DNA of 64,000 nucleotides from CAYNEO01 sp964396245 (GTDB lineage Bacteria > Zixibacteria > MSB-5A5 > GN15 > FEB-12): positions 1 to 64,000 of the forward strand of contig CAYNEO010000004.1 in assembly GCA_964396245.1 (NCBI GenBank), written 5' to 3'. The notes beneath the pieces were generated by a model that made no database searches, was not told the DNA's origin, and was given only the letters and a program-made list of their open reading frames with translations. Both the position numbers and the translations under genes were made by a program. Below, in pieces: positions 49,856 through 59,073 of this stretch. How positions within the stretch are numbered: the stretch's first letter is position 1; the number at the start of each line of letters is the position of its first letter.

Positions 49856-50818
49856 TCAGCGAACGCGCTTGAGCCTTTCTATATCGGCCTCCACCATTAT
49901 GCGAACGAGCTCCTCGAACGAGACTTCGGGCTCCCAGCCCAACTCCTCGCGCGCTCTGGTCGGATCACCGAGAAGCAAATCGACTTCCGCCGGGCGGACG
50001 AAGCGCGGGTCGGTCACGACATATTTCTTGTAGTCCAGATCGAGATGGCCGAATGCAAGTCGTACGAAATCTTCGACCGAATGCGTCTTACCGGTAGCGA
50101 TGACATAATCGCCCGGCTCGTCCTGCTGAAGCATCGTCCACATCATGCGCACATAATCGCCGGCATAGCCCCAGTCCCGCTTGGCGTCAAGATTGCCCAG
50201 GGCGAGGTTATCCGCCAATCCCAGTTTGATACGCGCGGCGCCGTCGGTTATCTTGCGGGTGACAAACTCCAAACCGCGGCGCGGAGACTCATGATTGAAG
50301 AGGATGCCGCTGTTGCCGTGAATGCCGTAACTTTCTCGATAATTCACGGTAATGAAGTGCCCGTACACCTTTGCCACGCCGTAAGGTGAGCGCGGGTAAA
50401 ACGGCGTATTCTCGTTTTGGGGGACCTCGCGTACTTTTCCGAACATCTCCGACGATGACGCCTGGTAGAACCGTATCTTCTTATTTACCAGTCGAATAGC
50501 TTCCAGCACCTTCGTGACGCCGATAGCATCGAACTGCCCGGTCAGGACCGGCTGAACCCAGCTTGTCGGGACAAATGATTGTGCGGCAAGATTGTAGACT
50601 TCGTCCGGCTGGTGCTCTTCCAGGATCGTGATGATCGATAACTGATCGAGAAGGTCAGCCTGTACCAGCGTTATTTTGTCTTTGATATGGTTTATGCGTT
50701 CGAAGGATTCGGTTGAGGCCCGGCGTACCATCCCAACCACGTCGTAGCCCTTCTCCAGCAGCAGCTCGGCCAGATACGAGCCGTCCTGACCGGTAATCCC
50801 GGTTATGAGTGCGCGCAT
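49856..50818 (-). CDS. gmd: GDP-mannose 4,6-dehydratase
   Basis: A 320-residue NADP-dependent enzyme that converts GDP-mannose to GDP-4-keto-6-deoxymannose. The start is ALITGITGQDGSYLAELLLE, followed by VGMVRRASTESFERINHI, the gmd pattern. The catalytic region is SSSEMFGKVREVPQNENTPF and YGVAKVYGHFITVNYRESYG. NHESPRRGLEFVTRKIT is typical of the family. It is the first gene of the nucleotide-sugar operon, upstream of the reductase. Ribosome-site candidate AGGAT lies upstream of the ATG at 50818. Products feed O-antigen or glycan rhamnose/deoxyhexose synthesis. Confidence 0.95.
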   Translation of the reverse strand: MRALITGITGQDGSYLAELLLEKGYDVVGMVRRASTESFERINHIKDKITLVQADLLDQLSIITILEEHQPDEVYNLAAQSFVPTSWVQPVLTGQFDAIGVTKVLEAIRLVNKKIRFYQASSSEMFGKVREVPQNENTPFYPRSPYGVAKVYGHFITVNYRESYGIHGNSGILFNHESPRRGLEFVTRKITDGAARIKLGLADNLALGNLDAKRDWGYAGDYVRMMWTMLQQDEPGDYVIATGKTHSVEDFVRLAFGHLDLDYKKYVVTDPRFVRPAEVDLLLGDPTRAREELGWEPEVSFEELVRIMVEADIERLKRVR

Positions 50819-51119
50819 GAGTTTATCCTCATAATTGTAACTTGATTATCTACCTTCTCTATCGGCCGCAACAGACGAATTTCAACGCTTAAACGTAGAC
50901 TGCAAATGTACATGGCGAGACCGTTACGGTCAATGGAAATCGACAGATAGCCCGACCGGTCCTCAGGGAGCTTAGCGTTTGTCTCGATCACATCTATGCC
51001 CTATATTGCCCACCATAGCCGGAAGCGTTGCTATAATCAGAGTCATCCTGGTGATATTCTATGCGGTCACCTCGCCGATGACCGCCAATCCGGCCGAAAC
51101 CGGTTCCAATGGAGGCAGC

Positions 51120-52019
51120 ATGGCCGAGGGAAATCCCGACGCACTCACAATGCTCGAGAAAGCCGACGAAATCTTTCAATCCCTGGATTACCAGGGCGCC
51201 CTGTTGCTGTATGTTCAGGCGGCTGAGGCGGCCAGATCGGAATTCAACCGGTCGGTCGAGGTTGAAGCCCTGTCGCAGGCCGCCCGGATGAACCTGCTTC
51301 TGGACCAGAAAGAGGACGGCCGAAAATGGCTGGCACAGGCACAAAGCAGGGCGGGGGATGATGATCCGATGGGCTGGTCGAGGTTTCTGGGCGTTCGCGG
51401 CCGTTTTGAATGGAAAGACGGCGATTTGGAGGCCGCGCGGCAGACTTTCAACGACATGTACGTCTACTGCAATACGAATTCTCTCTGGCCGCGGGCGGTC
51501 GACGCCGCCCACATGATTGCGATTGTCTCCGAAGATCCCGAAGAGCAGGTAAGATGGGGGAAAATCGGGATCGAAGCGGCCGAAAAAACAGGCAATGAAT
51601 CCTGGCTGGGACCGCTCTGGAATAATCTCGCGAGCACCTATTTCGATCTCCGGCAATTCGACTCTGCCCTGGGGTGCTATCTCAAAGCCCGCGATTATCA
51701 CTGGCGCTTCTCCGGCGAAACCGCAAAACTTTTCGCTGATTATCACGTCGGTATGACTTTTCGTCTGCTGGGTAACCTCGATGAAGCGGCGCGGTGGCTG
51801 CGACCCGTTCTGGCATGGGCGGAACGGCTCGATAATCACGCCGTAATTGGCCAGGCATGTGAGGATCTCGGTGAAGTCGACATCGCCGCCGGTAGGGTGA
51901 ACGAGGGTCTGGAATTTCTTCGTCGGGCGCGCGATGAATACAAAAAGGAACGGTACGATGAAACCTGGCCCGAGGTCTGGCAGCACATTAACGAGCGGAT
52001 ACGCGCGCTGGAGAGCTGA
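51120..52019 (+). CDS. Cytoplasmic TPR protein
   Basis: A 299-residue protein consisting almost only of tetratricopeptide repeats (for example ADEIFQSLDYQGALLLYVQA, LWNNLASTYFDLRQFDSALG, LFADYHVGMTFRLLGNLDEA and ACEDLGEVDIAAGRVNEGL). No enzyme domain is seen. The ATG at 51120 was chosen because GGAGG lies four bases upstream; the frame is open 47 codons further upstream but that part has weak starts. It heads an operon with the membrane/TPR gene whose first fragment begins 71 bases downstream. It may act as an adaptor for that membrane protein; this is inference. Confidence 0.75.
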   Translation: MAEGNPDALTMLEKADEIFQSLDYQGALLLYVQAAEAARSEFNRSVEVEALSQAARMNLLLDQKEDGRKWLAQAQSRAGDDDPMGWSRFLGVRGRFEWKDGDLEAARQTFNDMYVYCNTNSLWPRAVDAAHMIAIVSEDPEEQVRWGKIGIEAAEKTGNESWLGPLWNNLASTYFDLRQFDSALGCYLKARDYHWRFSGETAKLFADYHVGMTFRLLGNLDEAARWLRPVLAWAERLDNHAVIGQACEDLGEVDIAAGRVNEGLEFLRRARDEYKKERYDETWPEVWQHINERIRALES

Positions 52020-52090
52020 CAGATCGCCCGCCACCAGTCCGGCGCTGAGTGTCGCCGGAGGCTGGTAACCGAGAAACCGGACAACGACTT

Positions 52091-52273
52091 ATGACGAATG
52101 TGGATTTTCGGCCATTCCGCTCTGTCCTGGCTGCTTACTGGGTAATGCTCATTATCTACCTGCTTGCAGGTCTTTTTCCAAGATATCGATTATGGGGACT
52201 CGACTGGTGGGCTCATCTGGGCGCATCGGCGCCATGGCTGCTGTTTGCCCTGGGGCTGGCAATCGGAGCGTAA
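52091..52273 (+). pseudogene. N-terminal fragment of the membrane/TPR gene, ended by an in-frame TAA
   Basis: Sixty codons (ATG 52091 to TAA 52271-52273). It contains one or two membrane segments (VLAAYWVMLIIYLLAGLFP and APWLLFALGLAIGA) that would naturally continue into the next frame. The following frame at 52346 is in the same reading phase with no further stop between, so the two read as one protein if the TAA is ignored. This is a nonsense mutation, sequencing error or read-through; the bases cannot tell. Confidence 0.6.
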
Positions 52274-52345
52274 GCTGTAATCTCGGAGACACTTCGAGGG
52301 CGGGAAACGCGCCATGATGCGAACGCGAATGCCGGAGCGTACCGG

Positions 52346-54136
52346 TTGTTTTCCATCGCCGTTCTGGCGATATCGACGGCGGCCTTCGTGCTCGCCCGGG
52401 TGAGAACTCATTTTCTCGGTGACGGCTACAACCTGCTCACGCAATTGGAAAAGGGTGTGTACCTGGTAAAGCGCACGGGCTGGGGGGAAGCACTCGTGCA
52501 CATTTCAATGAAGAAACTGCTCAGTGGCGACGACCCGTCGGGCGCGCTCTTGAGCTTCAGAATCATCTCGGTGGCAGCCGGGGTGATATTTCTCATCTTG
52601 GTTCTTGTGTTTGCCGCGGCCGCGTTCAGCCGGTTGTCTCAGCGCGTGCTTTTCACGCTGGGAATGCTCTCCGGTGGGTATATGCTCCTGTTTTTCGGTT
52701 ATGTCGAGTACTACTCGGTATTCCTGTTGACGCTTGCACTGTTCTGCCTGACAGCGTTGGCGATTTTTGACAGACGCGTACCCCGATGGCTGATCGTCCC
52801 GCCGCAATTATTGATGATTTTCATGCATGTTTTCGGACTGATCTTCTTGCCGGCGACGGTCTACGTACTGCTACAGGGAACGTCGTTGGGAAACCGACTC
52901 GGCAAAATGAAGAGGCGGTGGCATATCCTGTTTGCAGGTTGCATTGTAGTCGCGGGGGCGGGACTGTTTTATTACCTCTACTCGGCAGATTATTTCTTCT
53001 GTCTCTCGATCGTTCCCATTGTCGCCGAGCGGTACACCCTTGAAGGATATACTCTCTTCTCGGTAAAACACCTTGCCGATTACCTGAATATTCTGCTCAT
53101 ATACATGCCGGCTTTGCCGATTATGATCGGATTGCTGTTTTTCCTTCCCGTACGACAGCTGTTCGAGCGGCCGCATTATAGATTCATGCTCCTCATTCTG
53201 ATTCTGTCACTCAGTACGGCATTCGTGCTCGACCCGAACTACGGCATGGCGCGCGATTGGGATCTCTTTTCATTTATGGGTTTCCCGCTTGTCCTCGCCG
53301 GGTTTTATCTCCTTGTTGACAATGCCCGTGAACTGGCCAGGTGGCGGCGCATAGCAGTACTCGGCATCTCTCTGGGAGCGCTGGTTCTCGGACCGCGCGT
53401 GACGAGTCAGGTCATGCCCGACGTTATGATCGAACACTTCCGTCAATACATAGATCAAAACCGGTACGTCCAGCGCGAGGGACGACTCTTTCTGATCGAG
53501 TACTACAATCGCAGTCGCAGGACTGTCGAGGCGTACGCGGAGCGGATACGACGCGAACGAGAACAGACCGATGACCGACTGGTTGCCCGTGCCACCGAGT
53601 TATTCGACCGGGGGAACATAACCGGAGCCATATCGCTCTACCGGCAGGCGCTGACGCTCAACCCGGTTCATTCTGAGGCTTACACCAATCTCGGCCTGTG
53701 TTACGAGAAGCTGGGTGAAATGGACAGTGCCATGACGATGGAGAAACTGGCGTACGCCGTCAACCCGTATAACAAAATCATTCTGTCCAATCTCGGTTAT
53801 GTTCACTTCAGAAGCGGTAACTACGTGAGGGCCGAGGAGTGCTGGATGCAGGCCATGGCGATGGATTCGACGCTCAAAAATCCGCGCATCTGGCTGTTGT
53901 CCCTCTATCGCGAGCGGGGGCAGGAAGACAAGTACGAAAAGTTCTTGATGCGACTGTCTCATCGCGACGACAACCCGGACAAGGTGCTCGGTTTACTGGG
54001 GGCGTATTACCTGGAGCACGGGCAATACGGCAAAGCCGAGACGGCATTGAAAGAAGGCATATCGAAGGGCCTTGATCGGGAATTCATTCGACAGCTGAAG
54101 ACCGAATATCCGAAGCTGGAACTGTCCATCGAGTGA
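52346..54136 (+). CDS. Multi-spanning membrane protein with C-terminal TPR repeats (downstream part of a split gene)
   Basis: A 596-residue frame from a TTG (52346) with weak GGAG upstream. Residues 1-360 contain about nine or ten membrane helices (for example IAVLAISTAAFVLARV, LFTLGMLSGGYMLLFFGYVE, LIVPPQLLMIFMHVFGLIFL). The arrangement resembles the PMT/glycosyltransferase-like membrane family. DPNYGMARDWDLFSF is a conserved-looking loop. Residues about 410-596 contain four or five TPR units (ISLYRQALTLNPVHSEAYTN, ILSNLGYVHFRSGNYVRAEE). The true gene probably starts at 52091 and is broken by a TAA at 52271. It may still be expressed from an internal start. Function unknown; similar fusions often act in O-linked glycosylation of proteins. 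Confidence 0.7.
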   Translation: MFSIAVLAISTAAFVLARVRTHFLGDGYNLLTQLEKGVYLVKRTGWGEALVHISMKKLLSGDDPSGALLSFRIISVAAGVIFLILVLVFAAAAFSRLSQRVLFTLGMLSGGYMLLFFGYVEYYSVFLLTLALFCLTALAIFDRRVPRWLIVPPQLLMIFMHVFGLIFLPATVYVLLQGTSLGNRLGKMKRRWHILFAGCIVVAGAGLFYYLYSADYFFCLSIVPIVAERYTLEGYTLFSVKHLADYLNILLIYMPALPIMIGLLFFLPVRQLFERPHYRFMLLILILSLSTAFVLDPNYGMARDWDLFSFMGFPLVLAGFYLLVDNARELARWRRIAVLGISLGALVLGPRVTSQVMPDVMIEHFRQYIDQNRYVQREGRLFLIEYYNRSRRTVEAYAERIRREREQTDDRLVARATELFDRGNITGAISLYRQALTLNPVHSEAYTNLGLCYEKLGEMDSAMTMEKLAYAVNPYNKIILSNLGYVHFRSGNYVRAEECWMQAMAMDSTLKNPRIWLLSLYRERGQEDKYEKFLMRLSHRDDNPDKVLGLLGAYYLEHGQYGKAETALKEGISKGLDREFIRQLKTEYPKLELSIE

Positions 54137-54304
54137 TTCCCCTGTCATTCGACTGTGCGGTATTTCGACAATGGTATCCGAACAAGAACCCCTGAATGGC
54201 GGTTGTTAGTAGAAAATGCTTCACCACGCAGTATGTATTGACAACGGGTAATCATAGCAGACGACATGCAGGAATAATCGGTACACTCGAAAGGACGCTG
54301 ACTC

Positions 54305-55246
54305 ATGGAATATCGTCGGATAGGCAAAGCCGGTATCAAGATTTCCGAAATTGCTCTCGGTGCATGGCTCACCTACGGAAGATCGGTGGATGAAAAACTG
54401 GCCGAGCAGATTGTTAAGACCGCTGTCGAAAGAGGGGTGAATTTTATTGATCTCGCCGATGTTTACGCCCACGGTGAGGCGGAAAAGACCGTTGGCAGGG
54501 CGATCAAAGACATCAAGAGAAGCGATCTTGTCATCTCGAGTAAAGTGTTCTGGCCGATGTCTGACAATGTCAACGACCGCGGGCTGAGTCGCAAGCATAT
54601 CACGACATCGATCGAAAACACCCTGAAACGGATCGGCACCGACTATCTCGATCTGTACTTCTGCCACAGGGCCGATCCTGAAACGGAAATTGAAGAAACC
54701 GTTCGAGCCATGGAAGACTTGATCCGACAGGGGAAGGTGCTCTACTGGGGGACATCAGTATGGGAACCGGCGCAAATTGAAGAAGCAGCCGCACAGGCAT
54801 ACAAGTGGCGAGCCTATCCGCCCGCGGTCGAACAGCCACGCTACAATATGTTCGACCGGCACATCGAAAAAGACATTGTCGCCACCTGTCGGGATCACGG
54901 TATGGGTCTTACTGTCTGGTCACCTCTCGCGCAGGGGCTTCTTACCGGCAAATACAACAATGGCGTTCCTAAAGGCAGCCGCGGTGATACCACGGAGTGG
55001 CTCAAAGGGGACTTGACCGAGGAGAATCTCGACAAGGTTGCCAATCTGGCCGATCTGGCCCACTCACTCGACATCACGATTTCGCAGCTGGCGCTGGCAT
55101 GGATTCTCAGACTGCCGGAAATCAGTTGCGCCATAACCGGCGCCACCAAGGTCGAGCATCTCGAGGAGAACATCGGGGCGTCGGGTGTTACGCTCGACGA
55201 TGAAACCCTGAAGAAAATCGAGCGTATCCTCGGTAACACACCCTGA
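54305..55246 (+). CDS. Aldo/keto reductase (Kv-beta/YghZ-like)
   Basis: A 313-residue NADPH-dependent reductase with the TIM-barrel AKR fold. Catalytic tetrad: Asp in FIDLADVYAHGEAE, Tyr in the same block, Lys in LVISSKVFWPM, and His in YLDLYFCHRADPETE. The NADPH loop LAQGLLTGKYNNGVP near residue 210 and the ALAWILRLPEISCAITGAT tail are typical. The pattern is that of the AKR6/AKR14 branch (potassium-channel beta-subunit-like and YghZ). Substrates are aldehydes, but no specific one can be named. It is alone, with a short gap to the DinB-like gene. Confidence 0.93.
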   Translation: MEYRRIGKAGIKISEIALGAWLTYGRSVDEKLAEQIVKTAVERGVNFIDLADVYAHGEAEKTVGRAIKDIKRSDLVISSKVFWPMSDNVNDRGLSRKHITTSIENTLKRIGTDYLDLYFCHRADPETEIEETVRAMEDLIRQGKVLYWGTSVWEPAQIEEAAAQAYKWRAYPPAVEQPRYNMFDRHIEKDIVATCRDHGMGLTVWSPLAQGLLTGKYNNGVPKGSRGDTTEWLKGDLTEENLDKVANLADLAHSLDITISQLALAWILRLPEISCAITGATKVEHLEENIGASGVTLDDETLKKIERILGNTP

Positions 55247-55306
55247 TGATACCTGGCCGTAACATGATCAAAGAACCGCAGATGATTATCTGTTGAAGGA
55301 GACTGT

Positions 55307-55810
55307 ATGTTTAGAAAGATCGCAGATTTCGAACTGGCATGGACCAGTCATGTTGACGCTACGATGAAGATGTTTTCGGCCATTACCGATGACTCGCTGT
55401 CGCAGGCGGTCGCCGATAATCACCGGACGATCGGGCGTATCGCATGGCACATCGTGACCACTATCCCGGAAATGATGACCCACGCCGGACTGGAGGTCGA
55501 GTCGGTATCGAAGAACGCGCCTCTCCCTCGAAAGATTTCCGAAATCCAGGAAGCCTACAAAAACGCGACGGCCGAATTGCTGGGCAAAATAAAGTCCGAA
55601 TGGGACGATGACAAACTGTCGACCGTGGTTGATTTTTACGGCGAGAAGTGGGAGCTCGGGCGGGCGCTCTATGTCCTTGTCATCCACGAAGTACATCATC
55701 GCGGCCAGTTGACCGTGCTCATGCGCCAGGCGGGACTGAGTGTACCCGGTGTCTACGGCCCGTCAAAAGAAGAATGGGCCGGTTACGGGATGGTCTCACC
55801 CGAGATATAG
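55307..55810 (+). CDS. DinB/YfiT-type metal-binding four-helix protein
   Basis: A 167-residue helical-bundle protein of the DinB superfamily. The metal His triad is visible: His in GRIAWHIVTTI, and the pair in HEVHHRGQLTVLMRQAG near residues 127-131. The DinB/YfiT fold includes thiol transferases, maleylpyruvate isomerase and proteins of unknown function. It starts at ATG 55307 with AAGGAG upstream and lies 60 bases after the aldo/keto reductase. An electrophile-detoxification role for the pair is possible but not shown. Confidence 0.88.
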   Translation: MFRKIADFELAWTSHVDATMKMFSAITDDSLSQAVADNHRTIGRIAWHIVTTIPEMMTHAGLEVESVSKNAPLPRKISEIQEAYKNATAELLGKIKSEWDDDKLSTVVDFYGEKWELGRALYVLVIHEVHHRGQLTVLMRQAGLSVPGVYGPSKEEWAGYGMVSPEI

Positions 55811-55884
55811 GGTGGTTTCTGAAAATTGTCTGTCGGATCAAAGATGTCACGATGACGAGCATTCTGAACTACATTTGACGTGAT

Positions 55885-56121
55885 AATTTTGAAGGTCGGG
55901 ACCCTCGCGGTCCTGACAGGCAGCAGATGTAGGGCATGTCTGTCCTCAGACATACCATTTGTCAACTTAGAACGGTTGCGTAGGCGATGCTTTCGGCGAT
56001 TGGCACGTTTGGGACAAACGTGTCCTACAATTATTGATGCAATCAATATCCCGGTCGAATTATTGTGATTCCTGCAGTTGTGTCGGGTCTTGGTTCGCCG
56101 GAGGCGAAGTGTGACCCGACA
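55885..56121. repeat. Cluster of four perfect hairpins between convergent genes (REP/BIME-like)
   Basis: The 330-base gap between the DinB-like and peptidase genes is built of inverted repeats: GGACC-ctcgc-GGTCC (about 55897-55911), ATGTCTG-tcct-CAGACAT (55936-55953), CACGTTTG-gga-CAAACGTG (56004-56022), and TGTCGGGTC...GACCCGACA enclosing TTCGCC-gga-GGCGAA (56081-56121). No gene is seen in the gap. None of the hairpins has a T run, so they are not ordinary terminators. They resemble REP/BIME elements; whether they recur in the genome cannot be judged from this window. Confidence 0.55.
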
Positions 56122-56139
56122 CATACCGCTGTACTTTCT

Positions 56140-58959
56140 CTATTCTCCCGCATACGGGTCGTTGCCCGATGCTCCCATTCCCGGGCCGTACAACACGGCG
56201 TTCAACAACAGTTGTCGCGTGCCGTATGTGTAGGCGCGGACAATCGGTTCACCGGCGAACAGAATGATCTGCCCGCGACCTTTGCGTTCCTGCGTGAGAT
56301 AGGCCGTATTGGCCAATCGGGTACGGGCTTCCGGCCATAAGAGACCCGACATGCGGATATCCTGATCCCCGGCAAATCGCCCCACTGTGCGGATGGGGTG
56401 TTCCGACATGAAGGCATAGCTGGAATAGAGCATAGCCGGGACCCGATCGCCGAGACCGAAAGACAGCCAGTTCTCGGTGTCGAGATCGACCTGAAGGAAC
56501 ACTCCCCGCGGGAAGAACCGTCGCTGCCATGCATCGAGCTGCTCGGCCTTCTTCGCATCGCTCATCTCGGGTTTCTGCTCCTCCTCGGCTTTCGGCGGGA
56601 CCTTGTCCGGATGCCAGAGGGCCATGGTGTCGATAACCGGATTCTCCGCTTCCTGTTCGCGTTCGAGAGCCGTCGCATATTTACCCAGCTGGTCAAGTAC
56701 CTGCCGTTTCAGGCGCACGCGCGAGAGGCCCTGCGAGGTATCCGCCGCCCATGCCGCCGCCTCGCCCAGACAGATAAGCGTGCCGCCGTCGCTGACCCAG
56801 TCCGAGAGCTTATCGGCGGTACCCTTATCGACATAGTATGAGAGCGAGCCCCACGAGCCGGGTATGATGAGCACATTGTATTCCGACAGATCTCTTCGGC
56901 CCAGGTCAGTCAGTTGAAGAAGCGAATGAGGCATCTGTATCTGGCGATCGATCGCGAACCAGATGGCTCCGGACGACGTGTAATCAATGCCGCTGCCGCT
57001 CACCAGTGCAACTCTGGGCTGGCTCAGGGCGTGGAAAGTCGGAGCACCGAGGAAGGAGCCCTCGGATGACCTGCCCGTGTTGACGCCGTACACGTCGATA
57101 CCGACTTCATCAACCAGCATCTGCATGATTTCAGGCAGGTTGTCGGGATTGCCGCGCCGCAGAATGACCAGCGCACCCGGGCTAAACGAGTTGCCTTCGA
57201 TAGTGAACGCCTTTTCCGAAGCGAACACGATAACCCGTTCCATGAACAGCCGGGTAAGAAACTCGTAGGTCTTGTCACCGACCATGTCGACAACATACCC
57301 GTATTCTGATTCCGGACTAATGATCTCTCCTTCGAGTTGCGGAGTAACCGCCACCGGTTCACGGTCCACCGTCGGCGGGGTCGTTGTCCAGTAAGCATCG
57401 AGATCATACCCTATCGGCAGCGACCACGTGCTGACCTCGTACATGCGTGTTTCGTTGTGCTTCTCGATTTCGCGGCGTTCTTCTTCCAGGAACGACGGCT
57501 TCAGATGAGGATCAAATTCAAGTATCGCTTTAGCCAGCGCCCCGTTGGGTTGTGCGGTGCTGACTATATAGGTGCCGGCGGGGAATGACCGCGAGTCGTA
57601 CTTATCGCCGTAGATACCGTAGGCTGTCTTGACGCGAAAATCGGAGGGCGCCTGCCGGACATCGATGCCAATATCGATCAGCGCCTGCACAAACCGGTTC
57701 ATCTTGATTTCATCGCCCGGCACGAACAGAAATGTCAGACCTGATTTCCTGCCCTGCTCGACAATGCCCTTTCGGGTTTGATAATAGTCGCGAAGCAGTT
57801 GTTCGCGGTTATCGGCGGTGGTAGCCAGGTTGGCGAAGGCCGAAGTGAACTGCTTGTTGACGGCCTCGTGGAACGTGAGGATGTAGTCGGTAGTCTGCCT
57901 CACGAACTCACCGTCAACACCGGCCATTTCATATAGAATACCGACCGCGCCGCCGAATGTGGGCCACGCCGACATGTAACCGGGGAACCACTGATCGTTC
58001 CACTCGCCCGAATAGTATGACCAGCCCTTGGCATCGAGCGCCGCCGCCTGATCCTTGTTGAATGTCTCGTACCATTTCAGGACACTTTCCGGTGTGTTGT
58101 AATTGATCGGCTCCCGCGGCGGTGAGAACAGGAACGTACCGTTTGACCCCATCTCGTGGGCGTCCACGACCACCTGCGGGTGCCAGTCGCGAATGGTTGT
58201 GACCTTGCCCTGCGTTTCCCGCTGCGATACGATTATTCCGTCGCGGTTGAGATCGAACAGGTAATGATTTCCCCGTCCGCCGGGCCACATTCCGCGATGC
58301 TGAAGTGACTGCCGGTCCCAATTGGGAACAAAGCTCTTGAACGACTCGAGCATCGTGACAAACCGGTTGCGGCCGTCGGGATTCTCGCTGATATCGATTA
58401 TCACCACGACATTCTTCAGGATGTTAAGCGTGGCCTCATCGTTACCGGCGGCCAGCTGATACACGAGCTGTGCCCCGGCATCGACCCCCGAGAGTTCATC
58501 GCCGTGGATGCTGAAACCGAGCCAGGCCACCGCCGGCAGCCCCACAATAATGGTGTCGAGCTGTGCCTTACCGGTCACTTTTGCCGGATCAGCGAGCTTA
58601 TCCATGGAAGCTTTGATATCATCGAGACGGGCCATGTTGTCTTTCGATGAAATGAACACGTTGTACAGTGTCCGGCCCTCATAAGTCTCGCCATGGCTCT
58701 CGACCATGACGCGGTCGGAGTAGTCGTCGATGGCCTCGATGAACGTGACTAACTCGTCGTAACGGAGCGGCCATTCCCCGAGCGGATACTGAAGGAAATT
58801 GTTCGGTTTCGGGGCCGACGGGTCATATTTGCCGCCCGAGTAAAACGGAACCGTGTCTAGTTTGGCCTTATCTGAGTATGAGGGATTCTCGCCCGCGACA
58901 ACTGCCGCCGGGATGAGAATCGCCAGGATGGTTACGAAAAGAATTAACGAACGTAACAT
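56140..58959 (-). CDS. Secreted M14-family zinc carboxypeptidase-like protein
   Basis: A 939-residue exported protein with a signal peptide (residues 1-22). The peptidase domain (about 50-370) keeps the M14 zinc residues: His and Glu in GFSIHGDELSG, and His in VVVDAHEMGSNGTFLF. The substrate-site residues are NPDGRNRF and DLNRDG, and the catalytic Glu is in GILYEMAGVDGEF. A long C-terminal part follows with a class I amidotransferase-like fold (NVLIIPGSWGSLSYYVDKG, TLICLGEAAAW) and an end that also looks exported. ATG 58959 is preferred over one six codons upstream because GGAGG lies nine bases before it. Peptide scavenging or periplasmic peptidoglycan work are possible roles. Confidence 0.88.
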   Translation of the reverse strand: MLRSLILFVTILAILIPAAVVAGENPSYSDKAKLDTVPFYSGGKYDPSAPKPNNFLQYPLGEWPLRYDELVTFIEAIDDYSDRVMVESHGETYEGRTLYNVFISSKDNMARLDDIKASMDKLADPAKVTGKAQLDTIIVGLPAVAWLGFSIHGDELSGVDAGAQLVYQLAAGNDEATLNILKNVVVIIDISENPDGRNRFVTMLESFKSFVPNWDRQSLQHRGMWPGGRGNHYLFDLNRDGIIVSQRETQGKVTTIRDWHPQVVVDAHEMGSNGTFLFSPPREPINYNTPESVLKWYETFNKDQAAALDAKGWSYYSGEWNDQWFPGYMSAWPTFGGAVGILYEMAGVDGEFVRQTTDYILTFHEAVNKQFTSAFANLATTADNREQLLRDYYQTRKGIVEQGRKSGLTFLFVPGDEIKMNRFVQALIDIGIDVRQAPSDFRVKTAYGIYGDKYDSRSFPAGTYIVSTAQPNGALAKAILEFDPHLKPSFLEEERREIEKHNETRMYEVSTWSLPIGYDLDAYWTTTPPTVDREPVAVTPQLEGEIISPESEYGYVVDMVGDKTYEFLTRLFMERVIVFASEKAFTIEGNSFSPGALVILRRGNPDNLPEIMQMLVDEVGIDVYGVNTGRSSEGSFLGAPTFHALSQPRVALVSGSGIDYTSSGAIWFAIDRQIQMPHSLLQLTDLGRRDLSEYNVLIIPGSWGSLSYYVDKGTADKLSDWVSDGGTLICLGEAAAWAADTSQGLSRVRLKRQVLDQLGKYATALEREQEAENPVIDTMALWHPDKVPPKAEEEQKPEMSDAKKAEQLDAWQRRFFPRGVFLQVDLDTENWLSFGLGDRVPAMLYSSYAFMSEHPIRTVGRFAGDQDIRMSGLLWPEARTRLANTAYLTQERKGRGQIILFAGEPIVRAYTYGTRQLLLNAVLYGPGMGASGNDPYAGE

Positions 58960-59073
58960 GCAAGAAACCTCCGGCAAGAGTTGAAGCCAGAAAGTAACAG
59001 CATCGATTGCACGATGTAAAGTGTTTGGAGAAGTTTTGTGATGGTTTGGGCGGCCGGTCGAGAACCGCCTGGA

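Noticed and set aside
56081..56121. The large nested hairpin as terminator of the M14 peptidase gene
   Set aside because: No T run follows on either strand; grouped with the other hairpins as a repeat-like element.
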